Source: Paractinoplanes durhamensis | GTDB lineage: Bacteria; Actinomycetota; Actinomycetes; Mycobacteriales; Micromonosporaceae | DNA length: 64,000 nucleotides | Assembly: GCF_016862175.1 (NCBI RefSeq) | Contig: NZ_BOML01000019.1 | Location: 124,001 to 188,000 of the forward strand | Reading direction: 5' to 3' | Part shown: in pieces, positions 42,590 to 50,783 of the stretch | How the letters are laid out: each line of letters opens with the position of its first letter | How positions within the stretch are numbered: position 1 is the first letter of the stretch | Program-made: the position numbers and the translations under genes | Notes under the pieces: model-generated | Database searches by the model: none | What the model was told of the DNA's origin: nothing | Seen by the model: the letters and a program-made list of their open reading frames with translations, nothing else

Positions 42590-43461
42590 CCGATCTGATC
42601 GAGGCTCTGGTGCCCAAGACCGTCGGTGTCATCGGCGGGGGCCGGATGGGTGCCGGCATCGCCCAGGTGTTCGCGGTGGCGGGTGCGGTGGTCTGCCTCG
42701 CCGAGCGGGATCCGGCCGCCGCCCAGGCCTCCCGTGACCGGGTGGCGATGGGCCTGCTCCGGGCCGCGGAGAAGGGCAAGCTCACCGAATCGCCCGACGC
42801 GGTTCTCGAACGCCTCGTCCTGGTCGACGCGGTGGCCGGGCTGCCGTCCGACGCCGATCTGGTGATCGAGGCCGTGCCCGAGGACACCGCGCTGAAGATC
42901 CGGGTGCTCACCGCCGCCGAGCTGGCGGTCGGTGAGCAGGCCGTGCTGGCCAGCAACACCAGCTCGCTGTCGGTCGCCGGCATCGCCGACGGGCTGCGCC
43001 GGCCCGGGCGCTTCCTCGGCATGCATTTCTTCAACCCGGTGCCGGCCAGCAGCCTCGTCGAGGTGGTCATCGGGCCGCAGACCGGCGACGACGCCCGCGA
43101 TGCCGCCCGGTCCTGGGTGGCCGGGCTCGGCAAGACCGAGGTGGTGGTGCGCGACTCACCCGGCTTCGCCACCAGCCGGCTCGGCGTGCTGCTCGGCCTC
43201 GAGGCGATCCGGATGCTCGAGGAGGGCGTGGCCGACGCCGCGTCGATCGACCGGGCCATGGAGCTGGGCTACCGGCACCCGATGGGCCCGCTGCGCTCGA
43301 CCGACCTGGTCGGCCTCGACGTGCGGCTGGCCATCGCCGAGCACCTGCGGGCGGAGCTGGGCGACCGGTTCGCCCCGCCACAACTGCTGCGCGACAAGGT
43401 GGCCCGCGGCGAGCTCGGCCGCAAGACGGGCCAGGGTTTCTTCAGCTGGGAGACAGCATGA
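42586..43461 (+). CDS. paaH: 3-hydroxyacyl-CoA dehydrogenase PaaH-like
   Basis: A 291-residue NAD-dependent dehydrogenase. The Rossmann motif is [18 protein letters not shown] at residues 13-30. SNTSSLSV near residue 125 and [17 protein letters not shown] near 145, with the catalytic His, follow. The C-terminal helical domain ends [13 protein letters not shown]. It should oxidise 3-hydroxyadipyl-CoA to 3-oxoadipyl-CoA, the substrate of the thiolase that is broken here. It is 4-nt coupled to both neighbours. Confidence 0.92.
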   Translation: MTDLIEALVPKTVGVIGGGRMGAGIAQVFAVAGAVVCLAERDPAAAQASRDRVAMGLLRAAEKGKLTESPDAVLERLVLVDAVAGLPSDADLVIEAVPEDTALKIRVLTAAELAVGEQAVLASNTSSLSVAGIADGLRRPGRFLGMHFFNPVPASSLVEVVIGPQTGDDARDAARSWVAGLGKTEVVVRDSPGFATSRLGVLLGLEAIRMLEEGVADAASIDRAMELGYRHPMGPLRSTDLVGLDVRLAIAEHLRAELGDRFAPPQLLRDKVARGELGRKTGQGFFSWETA

Positions 43462-44384
43462 ACGGCGAACAGGTCTTCGAGGACACCCTCGCGAAGGACC
43501 AGCGGGTCGAACCGCGCGACTGGATGCCCGACGGCTACCGCAAGACGATGATCCGGCAGATCGCCCAGCACGCGCACTCCGAGATCATCGGCATGCAACC
43601 GGAGGGTGCCTGGATCACCCGCGCACCGACGCTGCGCCGCAAGGCGATCCTGCTCGCCAAGGTGCAGGACGAGGCCGGTCACGGTCTTTACCTCTACTCG
43701 GCGGCCGAAACCCTCGGTGCCGACCGGGGCGACCTCACCCGGCGGCTGATCGAGGGCCGGCAGAAGTACTCGTCGATCTTCAACTACCCGACGCTGACCT
43801 TCGCCGACGTCGGGGTGATCGGCTGGCTGGTCGACGGTGCCGCCATCTGCAACCAGGTGCCGCTGTGCCGAAGTTCTTTCGGGCCGTACGCGCGGGCCAT
43901 GATCCGCATCTGCAAGGAGGAGTCCTTCCACCAGCGGCAGGGCTACGAGCTGCTGATGACCATGATGAGCGGCACCGCGGCGCAGCGCGCGATGGTGCAG
44001 GACGCCACCGACCGCTGGTGGTGGCCGTCGCTGATGATGTTCGGGCCGCCCGACGCGGAGTCGCCCAACAGCGCCCAGTCGATGGCCTGGAAGATCAAAC
44101 GGCACAGCAACGACGAGCTGCGGCAGCGGTTCGTCGACATGAGCGTCCCGCAGGCCGAGGCGCTCGGCGTGACCCTGCCCGACCCAGCGCTGCGCTGGAA
44201 CGCCGACCGCGGGCACCACGACTTCGGCGAGATCGACTGGGCCGAGTTCAAGAAGGTCATCGCCGGCAGCGGCCCGATGAACCAGGAGCGCCTCGCCCAC
44301 CGGCGGCGGGCGGACGAGGACGGCGCCTGGGTGCGCGAAGCCGCCGCGGCGCACGCGGCCAAGCGGTCGGGAGCACAGCGATGA
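43458..44384 (+). CDS. paaA: Phenylacetyl-CoA epoxidase catalytic subunit PaaA
   Basis: A 308-residue di-iron oxygenase that forms the 1,2-epoxide of phenylacetyl-CoA with O2. The two ExxH motifs are in [10 protein letters not shown] (near residue 72) and [15 protein letters not shown] (near 154). The characteristic [19 protein letters not shown] substrate segment lies before the first. The length matches the family. It overlaps PaaH and PaaB genes by 4 nt. Confidence 0.97.
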   Translation: MNGEQVFEDTLAKDQRVEPRDWMPDGYRKTMIRQIAQHAHSEIIGMQPEGAWITRAPTLRRKAILLAKVQDEAGHGLYLYSAAETLGADRGDLTRRLIEGRQKYSSIFNYPTLTFADVGVIGWLVDGAAICNQVPLCRSSFGPYARAMIRICKEESFHQRQGYELLMTMMSGTAAQRAMVQDATDRWWWPSLMMFGPPDAESPNSAQSMAWKIKRHSNDELRQRFVDMSVPQAEALGVTLPDPALRWNADRGHHDFGEIDWAEFKKVIAGSGPMNQERLAHRRRADEDGAWVREAAAAHAAKRSGAQR

Positions 44385-44677
44385 GCGACGAGATCAAGCA
44401 CGAGTGGCCGCTGTTCGAGGTGTTCGTGCGGGCCAAGCGCGGCCTCAACCACGTGCACGTCGGCTCGCTGCGGGCGGCCGACCACGAGATGGCCCTGCAC
44501 CACGCCCGTGACCTCTACACCCGGCGCAACGAGGGGGTCAGCATCTGGGTGGTGCGCTCCGACGACGTGGTCTCCTCCGGGCCCGGCGACAAGGACGCGT
44601 TCTTCGCACCCAGCGGGGACAAGGCCTACCGCCACCCGACGTATTACGCCATTCCCGACTCGGTTCCGCACATCTGA
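44381..44677 (+). CDS. paaB: Phenylacetyl-CoA epoxidase subunit PaaB
   Basis: A 98-residue small subunit bridging the epoxidase complex. It begins [29 protein letters not shown] and ends [19 protein letters not shown], matching known PaaB length and ends. It overlaps paaA by 4 nt and lies 7 nt before paaC. It is cytoplasmic and has no catalytic residues of its own. Confidence 0.96.
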   Translation: MSDEIKHEWPLFEVFVRAKRGLNHVHVGSLRAADHEMALHHARDLYTRRNEGVSIWVVRSDDVVSSGPGDKDAFFAPSGDKAYRHPTYYAIPDSVPHI

Positions 44678-44684
44678 GGCCGCC

Positions 44685-45569
44685 ATGTCCTTCGACGACG
44701 CCTACGACGCGCTCACCGACCACGACGACGACACCCGCTGGGCGTACGGGACGGGATTCGCCGACCCGCTCGCCGGTGTGCCGACCGCCGTGCCCGACGG
44801 CGTCGATCCGGCCGACCTCGTGGCTTACTCCCTGATGCTCGGCGACGACGCGCTGGTCATGTCGCACCGGCTGCAGCAGTGGGTGACCCGGGCCCCCGAG
44901 CTGGAGGACGAGATGGCGATCGCCAACATCGGCCTCGACCTGCTCGGCCAGGCCCGGCTCCTGCTCAGCCGGGCCGGCGAGGTCGAGGGGGCGGGCCGCG
45001 GCGAGGACGCGCTGGCCTACCTGCGCGACCCGGCCGGCTTCCGCAACGTGCGGCTGGCCGAGCTCGCCGCCGAGGACTTCGCCCACCTCGTCGCCCACCT
45101 GCTGGTCTTCGCCACCTGGCGGCTGGCCCTGCTCGACCGCCTGTCCGCCTCCCGCGACCCGGTCCTGGCCGCGATCGGCGCCAAGGGGGTGAAGGAGGTG
45201 ACCTACCACCGGGAGTACGCGGCGGGCTGGGTCGTCCGCCTCGGCGACGGCACCGAGGTCTCGCACGCCCGCATGCGTGCCGCGGCCGAGGCGATCGAGC
45301 CGCTGGCCGGCGAGCTGTTCGCGCCGCACGAGATCGAGCTGCGCCTGGCTGCGGCCGGAGTCGCGGTCGACCCGGCCACCCTGCGGCCGGAGTTCGACGA
45401 CGTCCTCACCCAGGTCCACCAGCTCGCGACCCTGCCACCGCCGCCCGCCCGCGACGCCGTGACCACGTCCGGCGCCTCCGGCCGCGATGGCATCCACGGC
45501 CCGGAACTTGCCGAGATCCTGGCCGAGATGCAGGAACTGGCCCGGGCGATCCCTGGCGGTGCGTGGTGA
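44685..45569 (+). CDS. paaC: Phenylacetyl-CoA epoxidase structural subunit PaaC
   Basis: A 294-residue ferritin-like subunit that pairs with PaaA. It contains ELEDEMAIANIGLDLLGQARLLLSRAGE, AAEDFAHLVAHLLVFATWRL and KEVTYHREYAAGWVVRLGDG, recalling a di-iron site that has been lost in this subunit. The gene overlaps the PaaD start by 4 nt. GAGGC lies 5 nt before the ATG. Confidence 0.95.
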   Translation: MSFDDAYDALTDHDDDTRWAYGTGFADPLAGVPTAVPDGVDPADLVAYSLMLGDDALVMSHRLQQWVTRAPELEDEMAIANIGLDLLGQARLLLSRAGEVEGAGRGEDALAYLRDPAGFRNVRLAELAAEDFAHLVAHLLVFATWRLALLDRLSASRDPVLAAIGAKGVKEVTYHREYAAGWVVRLGDGTEVSHARMRAAAEAIEPLAGELFAPHEIELRLAAAGVAVDPATLRPEFDDVLTQVHQLATLPPPPARDAVTTSGASGRDGIHGPELAEILAEMQELARAIPGGAW

Positions 45570-46108
45570 AGGTGACGGCGTCCGGCCGGCCGCCCGGCAT
45601 GGCGGACATGGGCGGCGTCTTCACGGCGACCGCGGTGGCCGGGTCGGTAGCCGATCCGGAGCTGCCGGTGCTCACCCTGGCCGACCTGGGAATCATTCGG
45701 GACGTCCGGGAGAGCGACGACGGTGTCGTCGTGACGATCACCCCGACCTATTCGGGTTGCCCGGCGATGGAGGCGATGCGCGACGACATCGTGGGGGCGC
45801 TGCACCGGGCCGGATTCGGCCGGGCCGAGGTGCGTACCGTGCTGTCGCCGGCCTGGACCACCGACTGGATCAGCGAGACCGGCCGGGCGAAGCTCGCCGC
45901 CGCCGGGATCGCCCCGCCCGGCGCGGCTCCCCGCCGCGGCGCCGGGCCCATCCCGCTGGTGATCGGCGTGCGCGCGGAGGCGGTGCCCTGCCCGCAGTGC
46001 GGGCATGCCGAGACCGAGCAACTGGCCGCCTTCTCCGCGACCGCCTGCCGTGAGCTGCGGCGATGCCTGTCCTGCCGGGAACCGTTCGAGCACGTGAAGG
46101 AGATCTGA
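45566..46108 (+). CDS. paaD: Phenylacetyl-CoA epoxidase maturation protein PaaD
   Basis: A 180-residue protein. Residues 27-100 are a DUF59/MIP18-type iron-sulphur assembly domain (DPELPVLTLADLGIIRDV; TYSGCPAMEAMRDDI). The C-terminal third has a four-Cys zinc-ribbon-like end (CPQCGHAETEQLAAF, then CLSCREPFEHVKEI). It probably delivers or repairs the metal centre of PaaE or PaaA. The GTG start overlaps the PaaC stop. Confidence 0.94.
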   Translation: MKVTASGRPPGMADMGGVFTATAVAGSVADPELPVLTLADLGIIRDVRESDDGVVVTITPTYSGCPAMEAMRDDIVGALHRAGFGRAEVRTVLSPAWTTDWISETGRAKLAAAGIAPPGAAPRRGAGPIPLVIGVRAEAVPCPQCGHAETEQLAAFSATACRELRRCLSCREPFEHVKEI

Positions 46109-46109
46109 C

Positions 46110-47168
46110 GTGGTCGTGCGTGACTTCCGGCCGCTGCGGGTGGCCGGGATCGAGCGGCTCTGCGACGACGCGGTAGCGGTGACGTTCGACGTGCCGGACG
46201 AGCTGGCGTCGCGGTATGCGTTCCGGGCCGGGCAGTCGCTGACCGTGCGCAAGCCGGGAGACGCGGCCGACGAGCGGCGCAGCTATTCGATCTGCGCCGC
46301 CGAGGGGGAGCGGCCGCGCATCGGGGTGCGCGAGGTGCCGGGTGGGCTGGTGTCCGGGTGGCTGGTGCGGGAGCTGCGGGTGGGGGACGCGGTCGAGGTG
46401 GCGCCGCCGACCGGGAGTTTCACGCCGGATCTGGTGGCCGGCGGGCGACACGTGATGATCGCGGCCGGTTCCGGGATCACACCGGTGCTGTCCATCGCGA
46501 CCTCGCTGCTACGGAACCCGAAGGCGCAGGTCAGCATCCTGTACGGGAACCGGCGCGCGGCGACCGTGATGTTCGCGGAGGAGCTGGCCGATCTCAAGGA
46601 CAGCCATCCGTCGCGGCTGGAGCTGGCGCATCTGCTGTCCCGGGAGGCCCGGGAGGTCGACCTGCTCAGCGGGCGGATCGACGCCGCCAAGCTCCGCGAG
46701 CTGCTCCCGCTCCTGATCGACGTGCGCGCGGTGGACCACTGGTGGCTGTGCGGCCCGTTCGGGATGGTGGTCGACGCGGTCGAGGTGCTCGGCGAGGCGG
46801 GAGTCGAGTCGGAGCGGATCCACCGGGAGCTGTTCTGGGTGGACGAGGTGCCGCCCACGCCGCGCCGGTCGGAGGCGGGGATCGCGGGCCCGTCCAGCGA
46901 GGTCACGGTGATCATGGACGGGCGGTCGACGCTGGTCGAGGTGGCCGACGGCGACACCGTGCTGGAAGGCGCCCAGCGATCCCGGCCCGACCTGCCGTTC
47001 GCCTGCAAGGGCGGCGTGTGCGGCACGTGCCGCGGCCGGGTGCTGGAGGGCGAGGTCACCATGCGGCGGAACTTCGCGCTCGAGCCGCACGAGCTGGCCG
47101 AGGGATTAGTGCTGACCTGCCAGTCGACCCCGGTCACCCCGAAGCTGGTCGTGACGTTCGACGAGTGA
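46110..47168 (+). CDS. paaE: Phenylacetyl-CoA epoxidase reductase PaaE
   Basis: A 352-residue NAD(P)H:ferredoxin-type reductase feeding electrons to PaaA. The FAD site is RSYSICAAEG near residue 54 and the nucleotide site is IAAGSGITPVLSIATSLL near 116. The C-terminal plant-type [2Fe-2S] domain has CKGGVCGTCRG plus a distal LTCQS. The GTG start lies one base after the PaaD stop. A strong hairpin (47184-47207) follows its stop, ending the operon. Confidence 0.96.
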   Translation: MVVRDFRPLRVAGIERLCDDAVAVTFDVPDELASRYAFRAGQSLTVRKPGDAADERRSYSICAAEGERPRIGVREVPGGLVSGWLVRELRVGDAVEVAPPTGSFTPDLVAGGRHVMIAAGSGITPVLSIATSLLRNPKAQVSILYGNRRAATVMFAEELADLKDSHPSRLELAHLLSREAREVDLLSGRIDAAKLRELLPLLIDVRAVDHWWLCGPFGMVVDAVEVLGEAGVESERIHRELFWVDEVPPTPRRSEAGIAGPSSEVTVIMDGRSTLVEVADGDTVLEGAQRSRPDLPFACKGGVCGTCRGRVLEGEVTMRRNFALEPHELAEGLVLTCQSTPVTPKLVVTFDE

Positions 47169-47183
47169 GCCCTGCACGGCGAA

Positions 47184-47207
47184 GGCCGCCCTCGGGTGAG
47201 GGCGGCC
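47184..47207. terminator. Bidirectional hairpin terminator
   Basis: GGCCGCCCTC and GAGGGCGGCC form a perfect 10-bp stem with a GGGT loop, 16 bp after the paaE stop and 10 bp before the stop of the convergent methyltransferase. No T-run is present on either side, so it may act with Rho or by stem stability alone. Confidence 0.65.
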
Positions 47208-47216
47208 GTGAGCAGG

Positions 47217-47816
47217 TCAGGCGAGCTTCGCCAGGGCGAAGATCTGGCTCTCCTCCGGGCCGTTCTCCGGGGTGAAGTTGACCGTGTCGATGGACTCGAC
47301 GGCGAAACCGTGGGCCTCGAGAACCGCCTTCAGGTCGGGCTCCAGGTAACCGGAGACCGTCACCGGCACGCCGAGGAACTCGAACGGCAGGCTGTCGCCG
47401 TCGAAGTTGACCATGCCGACCGCGAAGTAGCCGCCGGGCTTGAGCCAGCCGGCCACCTTGCCCAGGGTCTTCTCGATGTCGGCCTTGCTCAGCATCAGCA
47501 GCGAGAAGAAGGCTGTGACGGCCTCGAACTCGCCGAAATCGTCGGGGAGCTCGGCGAAGTTCGCGTGCACGAACTCGGCCGCGGGAACCTGGTCGCGGGC
47601 GAGCTTCAGCATTCCCTCGGAAATGTCCACACCGACGACCCGGTGGTCGGACTCCGCGAGGATCTTGGCGGTGGGCACGCCGGTGCCGCAGCCCAGGTCG
47701 ACCACCGAGGTACCGGCCGGGAGCAGCGCGCTGATGCGTTCCACCAGCGCCGCCTGGAAGGGGTTGCTACTGTGTTCGCCCTGGTATTTCTCGGCGAGTT
47801 GGTCGAATACCTCCAT
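47217..47816 (-). CDS. Class I SAM-dependent methyltransferase
   Basis: A 199-residue methyltransferase. The SAM motif I is VVDLGCGTGVPTAKIL near residue 40, motif II GVDISEGML and post-motif FAELPDDFGEFEAVTAFFSLLMLSK. The Methyltransf_11/25 pattern fits small-molecule methylation. It is convergent to the paa operon, separated by the hairpin above, and its start is 99 bp from the frameshifted gene's end. The substrate is unknown. Confidence 0.88.
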   Translation of the reverse strand: MEVFDQLAEKYQGEHSSNPFQAALVERISALLPAGTSVVDLGCGTGVPTAKILAESDHRVVGVDISEGMLKLARDQVPAAEFVHANFAELPDDFGEFEAVTAFFSLLMLSKADIEKTLGKVAGWLKPGGYFAVGMVNFDGDSLPFEFLGVPVTVSGYLEPDLKAVLEAHGFAVESIDTVNFTPENGPEESQIFALAKLA

Positions 47817-47915
47817 GGCCGGGAGGTTACCGTCAAGTGTGGATGATCTCTAGCGTGCGAAGGTCCTCAGTAGACCTCTGAACGGCTACGTTCCCGATTC
47901 GCGCGGATGTGGCGA

Positions 47916-48625
47916 TCACGGCACCGGCGAGCCCAGCACGTGCGTGACGCCCTCGGCCGCGACCCGCTCGTCGATGCGGGACGGGTCGAGGTCGGCGCAG
48001 AGCACGATGGAGGCCCCGCGGCGAGCGGAGCCAGCAACCACATCAGCGGTTGCTCGCTGCCGGCCGCGTCGAGCAGCACCCGATCGCCGGGGCCGATACC
48101 GTACGACTCGGCGATGCCGGCCGCCAGTTCGCCGTACTCCCCGAAGGTCGCACCGACCGCCGCGAGGTCGCCGGCGCCGGCGAGTTGAGCCGGTGGCGCC
48201 GCACCCAGATAGGACCGCACCTCGGTGGCGAAGTCGCGGTAGCCGGCCGGAACGTCCGGGGCGGGCGCACCGGCCGGGGCCAGGCCCAGCACGAACGGGT
48301 GCCGGCCGGAGGGCACATCGTCCAGCCAGTTGCCGACCCGGCGCCGTTCCACGAACGTGGCGTCGAAGCCGGCGCCGGCCGGGGAGAGCCCGGCGGTCGC
48401 CCAGCCGCGATACGACACCTCGAGGCCGGCCGACCACGCGCCGAGCAGCACCGCCGCGGTCTGCCAGTGCGGCGGGAGCAGCACCGCCACCCGGCTGCCC
48501 GGCCCGAGGCCGCACCCCTCGGTGAGCAGCGCGCCCGTCGCCGCCGCCCAGCCACCCAGCTCCGCCGCGGTCAGGCCGGTCCGCTCGCCGGTCGCGTCGT
48601 CGTAGTAGACGAACAGCTCGCTCAT
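47916..48625 (-). pseudogene. TIGR03089-family protein with one-base frameshift
   Basis: A gene for an AMP-binding-like protein of the TIGR03089 type: MSELFVYYDDATGERTGLTAAEL, VAVLLPPHWQTAAVLLGAWSAGLEV, and a GPGDRVLLDAAGSEQPLMWLLAPLA segment. After this the frame changes at a run of four C (48014-48017). The other frame continues with the expected GASIVLCADLDPSRIDERV and ends in THVLGSPVP at 47916. The total length of 710 nt is one base short of 237 codons. So either a real deletion of one base or a sequencing error. Without correction the frame runs on to 47867 with unrelated residues. Confidence 0.85.
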
Positions 48626-48649
48626 CCCGAGCACCCTAGCGGGGCGGGA

Positions 48650-48931
48650 TCAGGCGGCCAGGTCCAGATGACGTTCGCGGACTTCTTTCGCGTAGCGGAC
48701 CAGCAGGTGCACGGTGTGCGGCCCGGCCACGCCGTCGGCCTCGAGGCCGACCCGGGCCTGGAAGGCCCGCACCATCTCGGTCAACTCCTCGTCGCTGTCA
48801 CCGATCGTCACATCCAGATCGGCGAACAGGGCACGCACCGTAGTGGGATCGGCCGGCGGTGACGTCTCCGGCCAGCCGATCAAGCCACCTACGGCGGTGC
48901 CGACCATGGTGAACATCTCGCGTGCTGACAT
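48650..48931 (-). CDS. Small peptidoglycan-binding-domain-like protein
   Basis: A 93-residue protein. The C-terminal half (LTEMVRAFQARVGLEADGVAGPHTVHLLVR) matches the PG_binding_1 repeat, with the FQ...LxxDGxxGPxT pattern. The N-terminal part (MSAREMFTMVGTAVGGLIGWPE) is hydrophobic but not a clear signal. GGAGG lies 7 nt upstream of the ATG at 48931. It may be a cytosolic or short membrane-linked protein; the role is unknown. Confidence 0.65.
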   Translation of the reverse strand: MSAREMFTMVGTAVGGLIGWPETSPPADPTTVRALFADLDVTIGDSDEELTEMVRAFQARVGLEADGVAGPHTVHLLVRYAKEVRERHLDLAA

Positions 48932-49031
48932 GACTGCCTCCTGCCGTGACCCTGGGGGATCGGGTACCTCCAGAATCCGCAGGAAAGCTGTGTTGCACAT
49001 CGGACCTTGGTCCCGAGAACCTGTGCCCTGT

Positions 49032-49463
49032 TCAGACTTTCGGCCGACTTTCGCACATGGTGCTACCGGCCAGGGCGACCAACTTTCCGGCGTCGGTGCT
49101 GGTCACACCCTGCTCGCTGAGCTCACCGGCCACGGCGGTGGCCTTCCGGCCTGCGGCGAGAGCGTCGCAGGCCTGCTGGCCGAGCTGCTCCACCTCCTCG
49201 TCCCGCCGGTCGAGCGCGACCTCCGGCAACTGCTTCTGCACGGCCGCCACGAACCGGTCCAGCCCGGGACTGCCGCTCCCGGCCCCGGCCGGCTCCGCCG
49301 TCCGCTTCGCCTGCGGCGGACGGGAGGAGGTCACGGATAGCGATTCGGTCGAAGTCACCGAAGGTACGGAAGCGGCAGCGCGTTCCGGCGGTGCCGCGGC
49401 CGGCTCGTCCGCGCAGCCTGCCAGCGCCGCGATAAACCCGAGCGTCACCAGGGCGCGCCTCAC
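49032..49463 (-). CDS. DUF732-like lipoprotein
   Basis: A 143-residue lipoprotein. The signal ends in LAGC (Cys near residue 17). A Ser/Pro/Thr-rich linker follows, then an alpha-helical DUF732-like domain (LDRFVAAVQKQLPEVALD, LGQQACDALAAGRKATAVAGEL) with the conserved Cys pair (QQACDAL; STMC). The GTG at 49463 overlaps the upstream short gene's stop (GTGA). Actinobacterial DUF732 proteins are envelope proteins of unknown function. Confidence 0.75.
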   Translation of the reverse strand: MRRALVTLGFIAALAGCADEPAAAPPERAAASVPSVTSTESLSVTSSRPPQAKRTAEPAGAGSGSPGLDRFVAAVQKQLPEVALDRRDEEVEQLGQQACDALAAGRKATAVAGELSEQGVTSTDAGKLVALAGSTMCESRPKV

Positions 49464-49660
49464 TGCGGGCCCTTCCGATCGCTGGGAGCCGGCGGCAGCG
49501 GTTCCACGGCCGGCGGCCAGACGCGCAGACCGGGCCGAGCGACGGTGGGCGCGACCAGAGTTGGCGCAACCAGGGTCGGGGCGATCAGCGCCGGATGCGG
49601 AGGCTCGGTGTCGCGGGGAGACAGCGGCACCGCGATTGTGGTGAAACGGGCTAAAGACAC
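49460..49660 (-). CDS. Small Ala/Pro/Val-repeat protein, possibly leaderless
   Basis: A 66-residue peptide with a three-fold short repeat (LIAPTLVAPTLVAPTVARP) and a Pro-rich tail. It ends in a GTGA overlap with the DUF732 lipoprotein. A GTG start at 49660 is 6 nt after a -10-like TAACCT on the minus strand, so the transcript may be leaderless. I recognise no family. It could be only a coupled leader that carries translation into the lipoprotein gene. Confidence 0.45.
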   Translation of the reverse strand: MSLARFTTIAVPLSPRDTEPPHPALIAPTLVAPTLVAPTVARPGLRVWPPAVEPLPPAPSDRKGPQ

Positions 49661-49835
49661 CCGAAAAGGTTAGGTGCGCAACCACGGGCCGAGCGGCGGC
49701 GCGCCCACGCGCGGGTGGCGACTCGACCCGGTCGAGTGACCGGCGGCATACAGCAAAGCCACAGACGCTTCACCGGGTTCGAACAAGTTTCCGGGCAACT
49801 GTTGACGCACCAGCCGAACGAAGCGAGGCGTCGCC

Positions 49836-50783
49836 ATGACCGATCTGATGAGCCGGCCCCCTTACTACCGCGGTGCCCACGGCGCGTACGCCGACGAGCG
49901 CACCGGCGATCGCGACGACAACACCAACGTCACGCCGCCTCCGCCGCCGGCCCCGCCGTACGTCATGCCGCCGTCCGGTGGTGGCGGTGGCCGGCACTGG
50001 CCGCGTCGCGTCGGTGGCGCCGCCGCGATCCTCGCGCTGGTCGCCGGCGGCGGCACCGCGGGCGGCGTGCTCGCCGAGCGTTACCTCGCCGACCACCCGG
50101 CCACGGCCGCCACCACCAGCAGCGTCACCTCGACCACCGCGACCAGCACCTCCACCGGGTCCGCGACCGAGGGTGACGACCTGGCGGCGGTCGTGAAGGC
50201 GGTGCAGCCGAGCGTCGTGACGGTGCTGGTGGACGGCAACCAGTCGTCCTCGCTCGGCTCCGGCGTGGTGATCAGCTCGGACGGGCTGATCCTCACCAAC
50301 AACCACGTGATCGCCGAGGACGGCACGGTGAGTGTGCGGTTGTCGTCGGGCAAGACGGTGCCGGCCACGGTCGTCGCCACCGACACCACCAACGACCTGG
50401 CCCTGGTGCAGGCGACCGGGCTGTCCGGGCTGACCCCGGTCACGTTCGGCACCGACGACTCGGTGATCGTCGGGGACACCGTGCTCGCGTTCGGGGCGCC
50501 GCTCGGCCTGGAGAACACGGTCACCTCCGGCATCGTGTCGGCGCTGGACCGCAGCGTGGACACCGGCACCGAGAAGCTGACCGGGCTCCTGCAGACCGAT
50601 GCGGCGATCAACCAGGGCAACTCCGGTGGCGCCCTGGTCGACACCTCCGGTCACGTGATCGGGATCAACGTGGCGATCGCCACCGCCAGTGAGAGCAGCA
50701 CCGGCAGCATCGGGGTGGGTTTCGCGATCCCGGCCGACAAGGTCACCGCCGTGATCAAGCAGCTGGAGAGCCAGATCCGCTGA
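49836..50783 (+). CDS. HtrA/DegP-like trypsin-family serine protease without PDZ domain
   Basis: A 315-residue membrane-anchored protease. A Pro-rich cytosolic N-terminus (PPPPPAPPYVMPPSGGGG) precedes a transmembrane helix (about 52-75, GGAAAILALVAGGGTAGGVLA). The extracytoplasmic S1C domain has the catalytic triad: His in TNNHVIAED, Asp in TNDLALVQ and Ser in QGNSGGALVD. The protein ends right after the protease domain, so the usual PDZ module is missing. Its last 29 bp overlap the convergent monooxygenase gene. Confidence 0.9.
   Translation: MTDLMSRPPYYRGAHGAYADERTGDRDDNTNVTPPPPPAPPYVMPPSGGGGGRHWPRRVGGAAAILALVAGGGTAGGVLAERYLADHPATAATTSSVTSTTATSTSTGSATEGDDLAAVVKAVQPSVVTVLVDGNQSSSLGSGVVISSDGLILTNNHVIAEDGTVSVRLSSGKTVPATVVATDTTNDLALVQATGLSGLTPVTFGTDDSVIVGDTVLAFGAPLGLENTVTSGIVSALDRSVDTGTEKLTGLLQTDAAINQGNSGGALVDTSGHVIGINVAIATASESSTGSIGVGFAIPADKVTAVIKQLESQIR

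Noticed and set aside
47867..47915. A natural C-terminus of the TIGR03089 protein at 47867
   Set aside because: The residues after the C4 run in that frame (Ser/Arg/Pro-rich) do not look like the family, while the other frame does.
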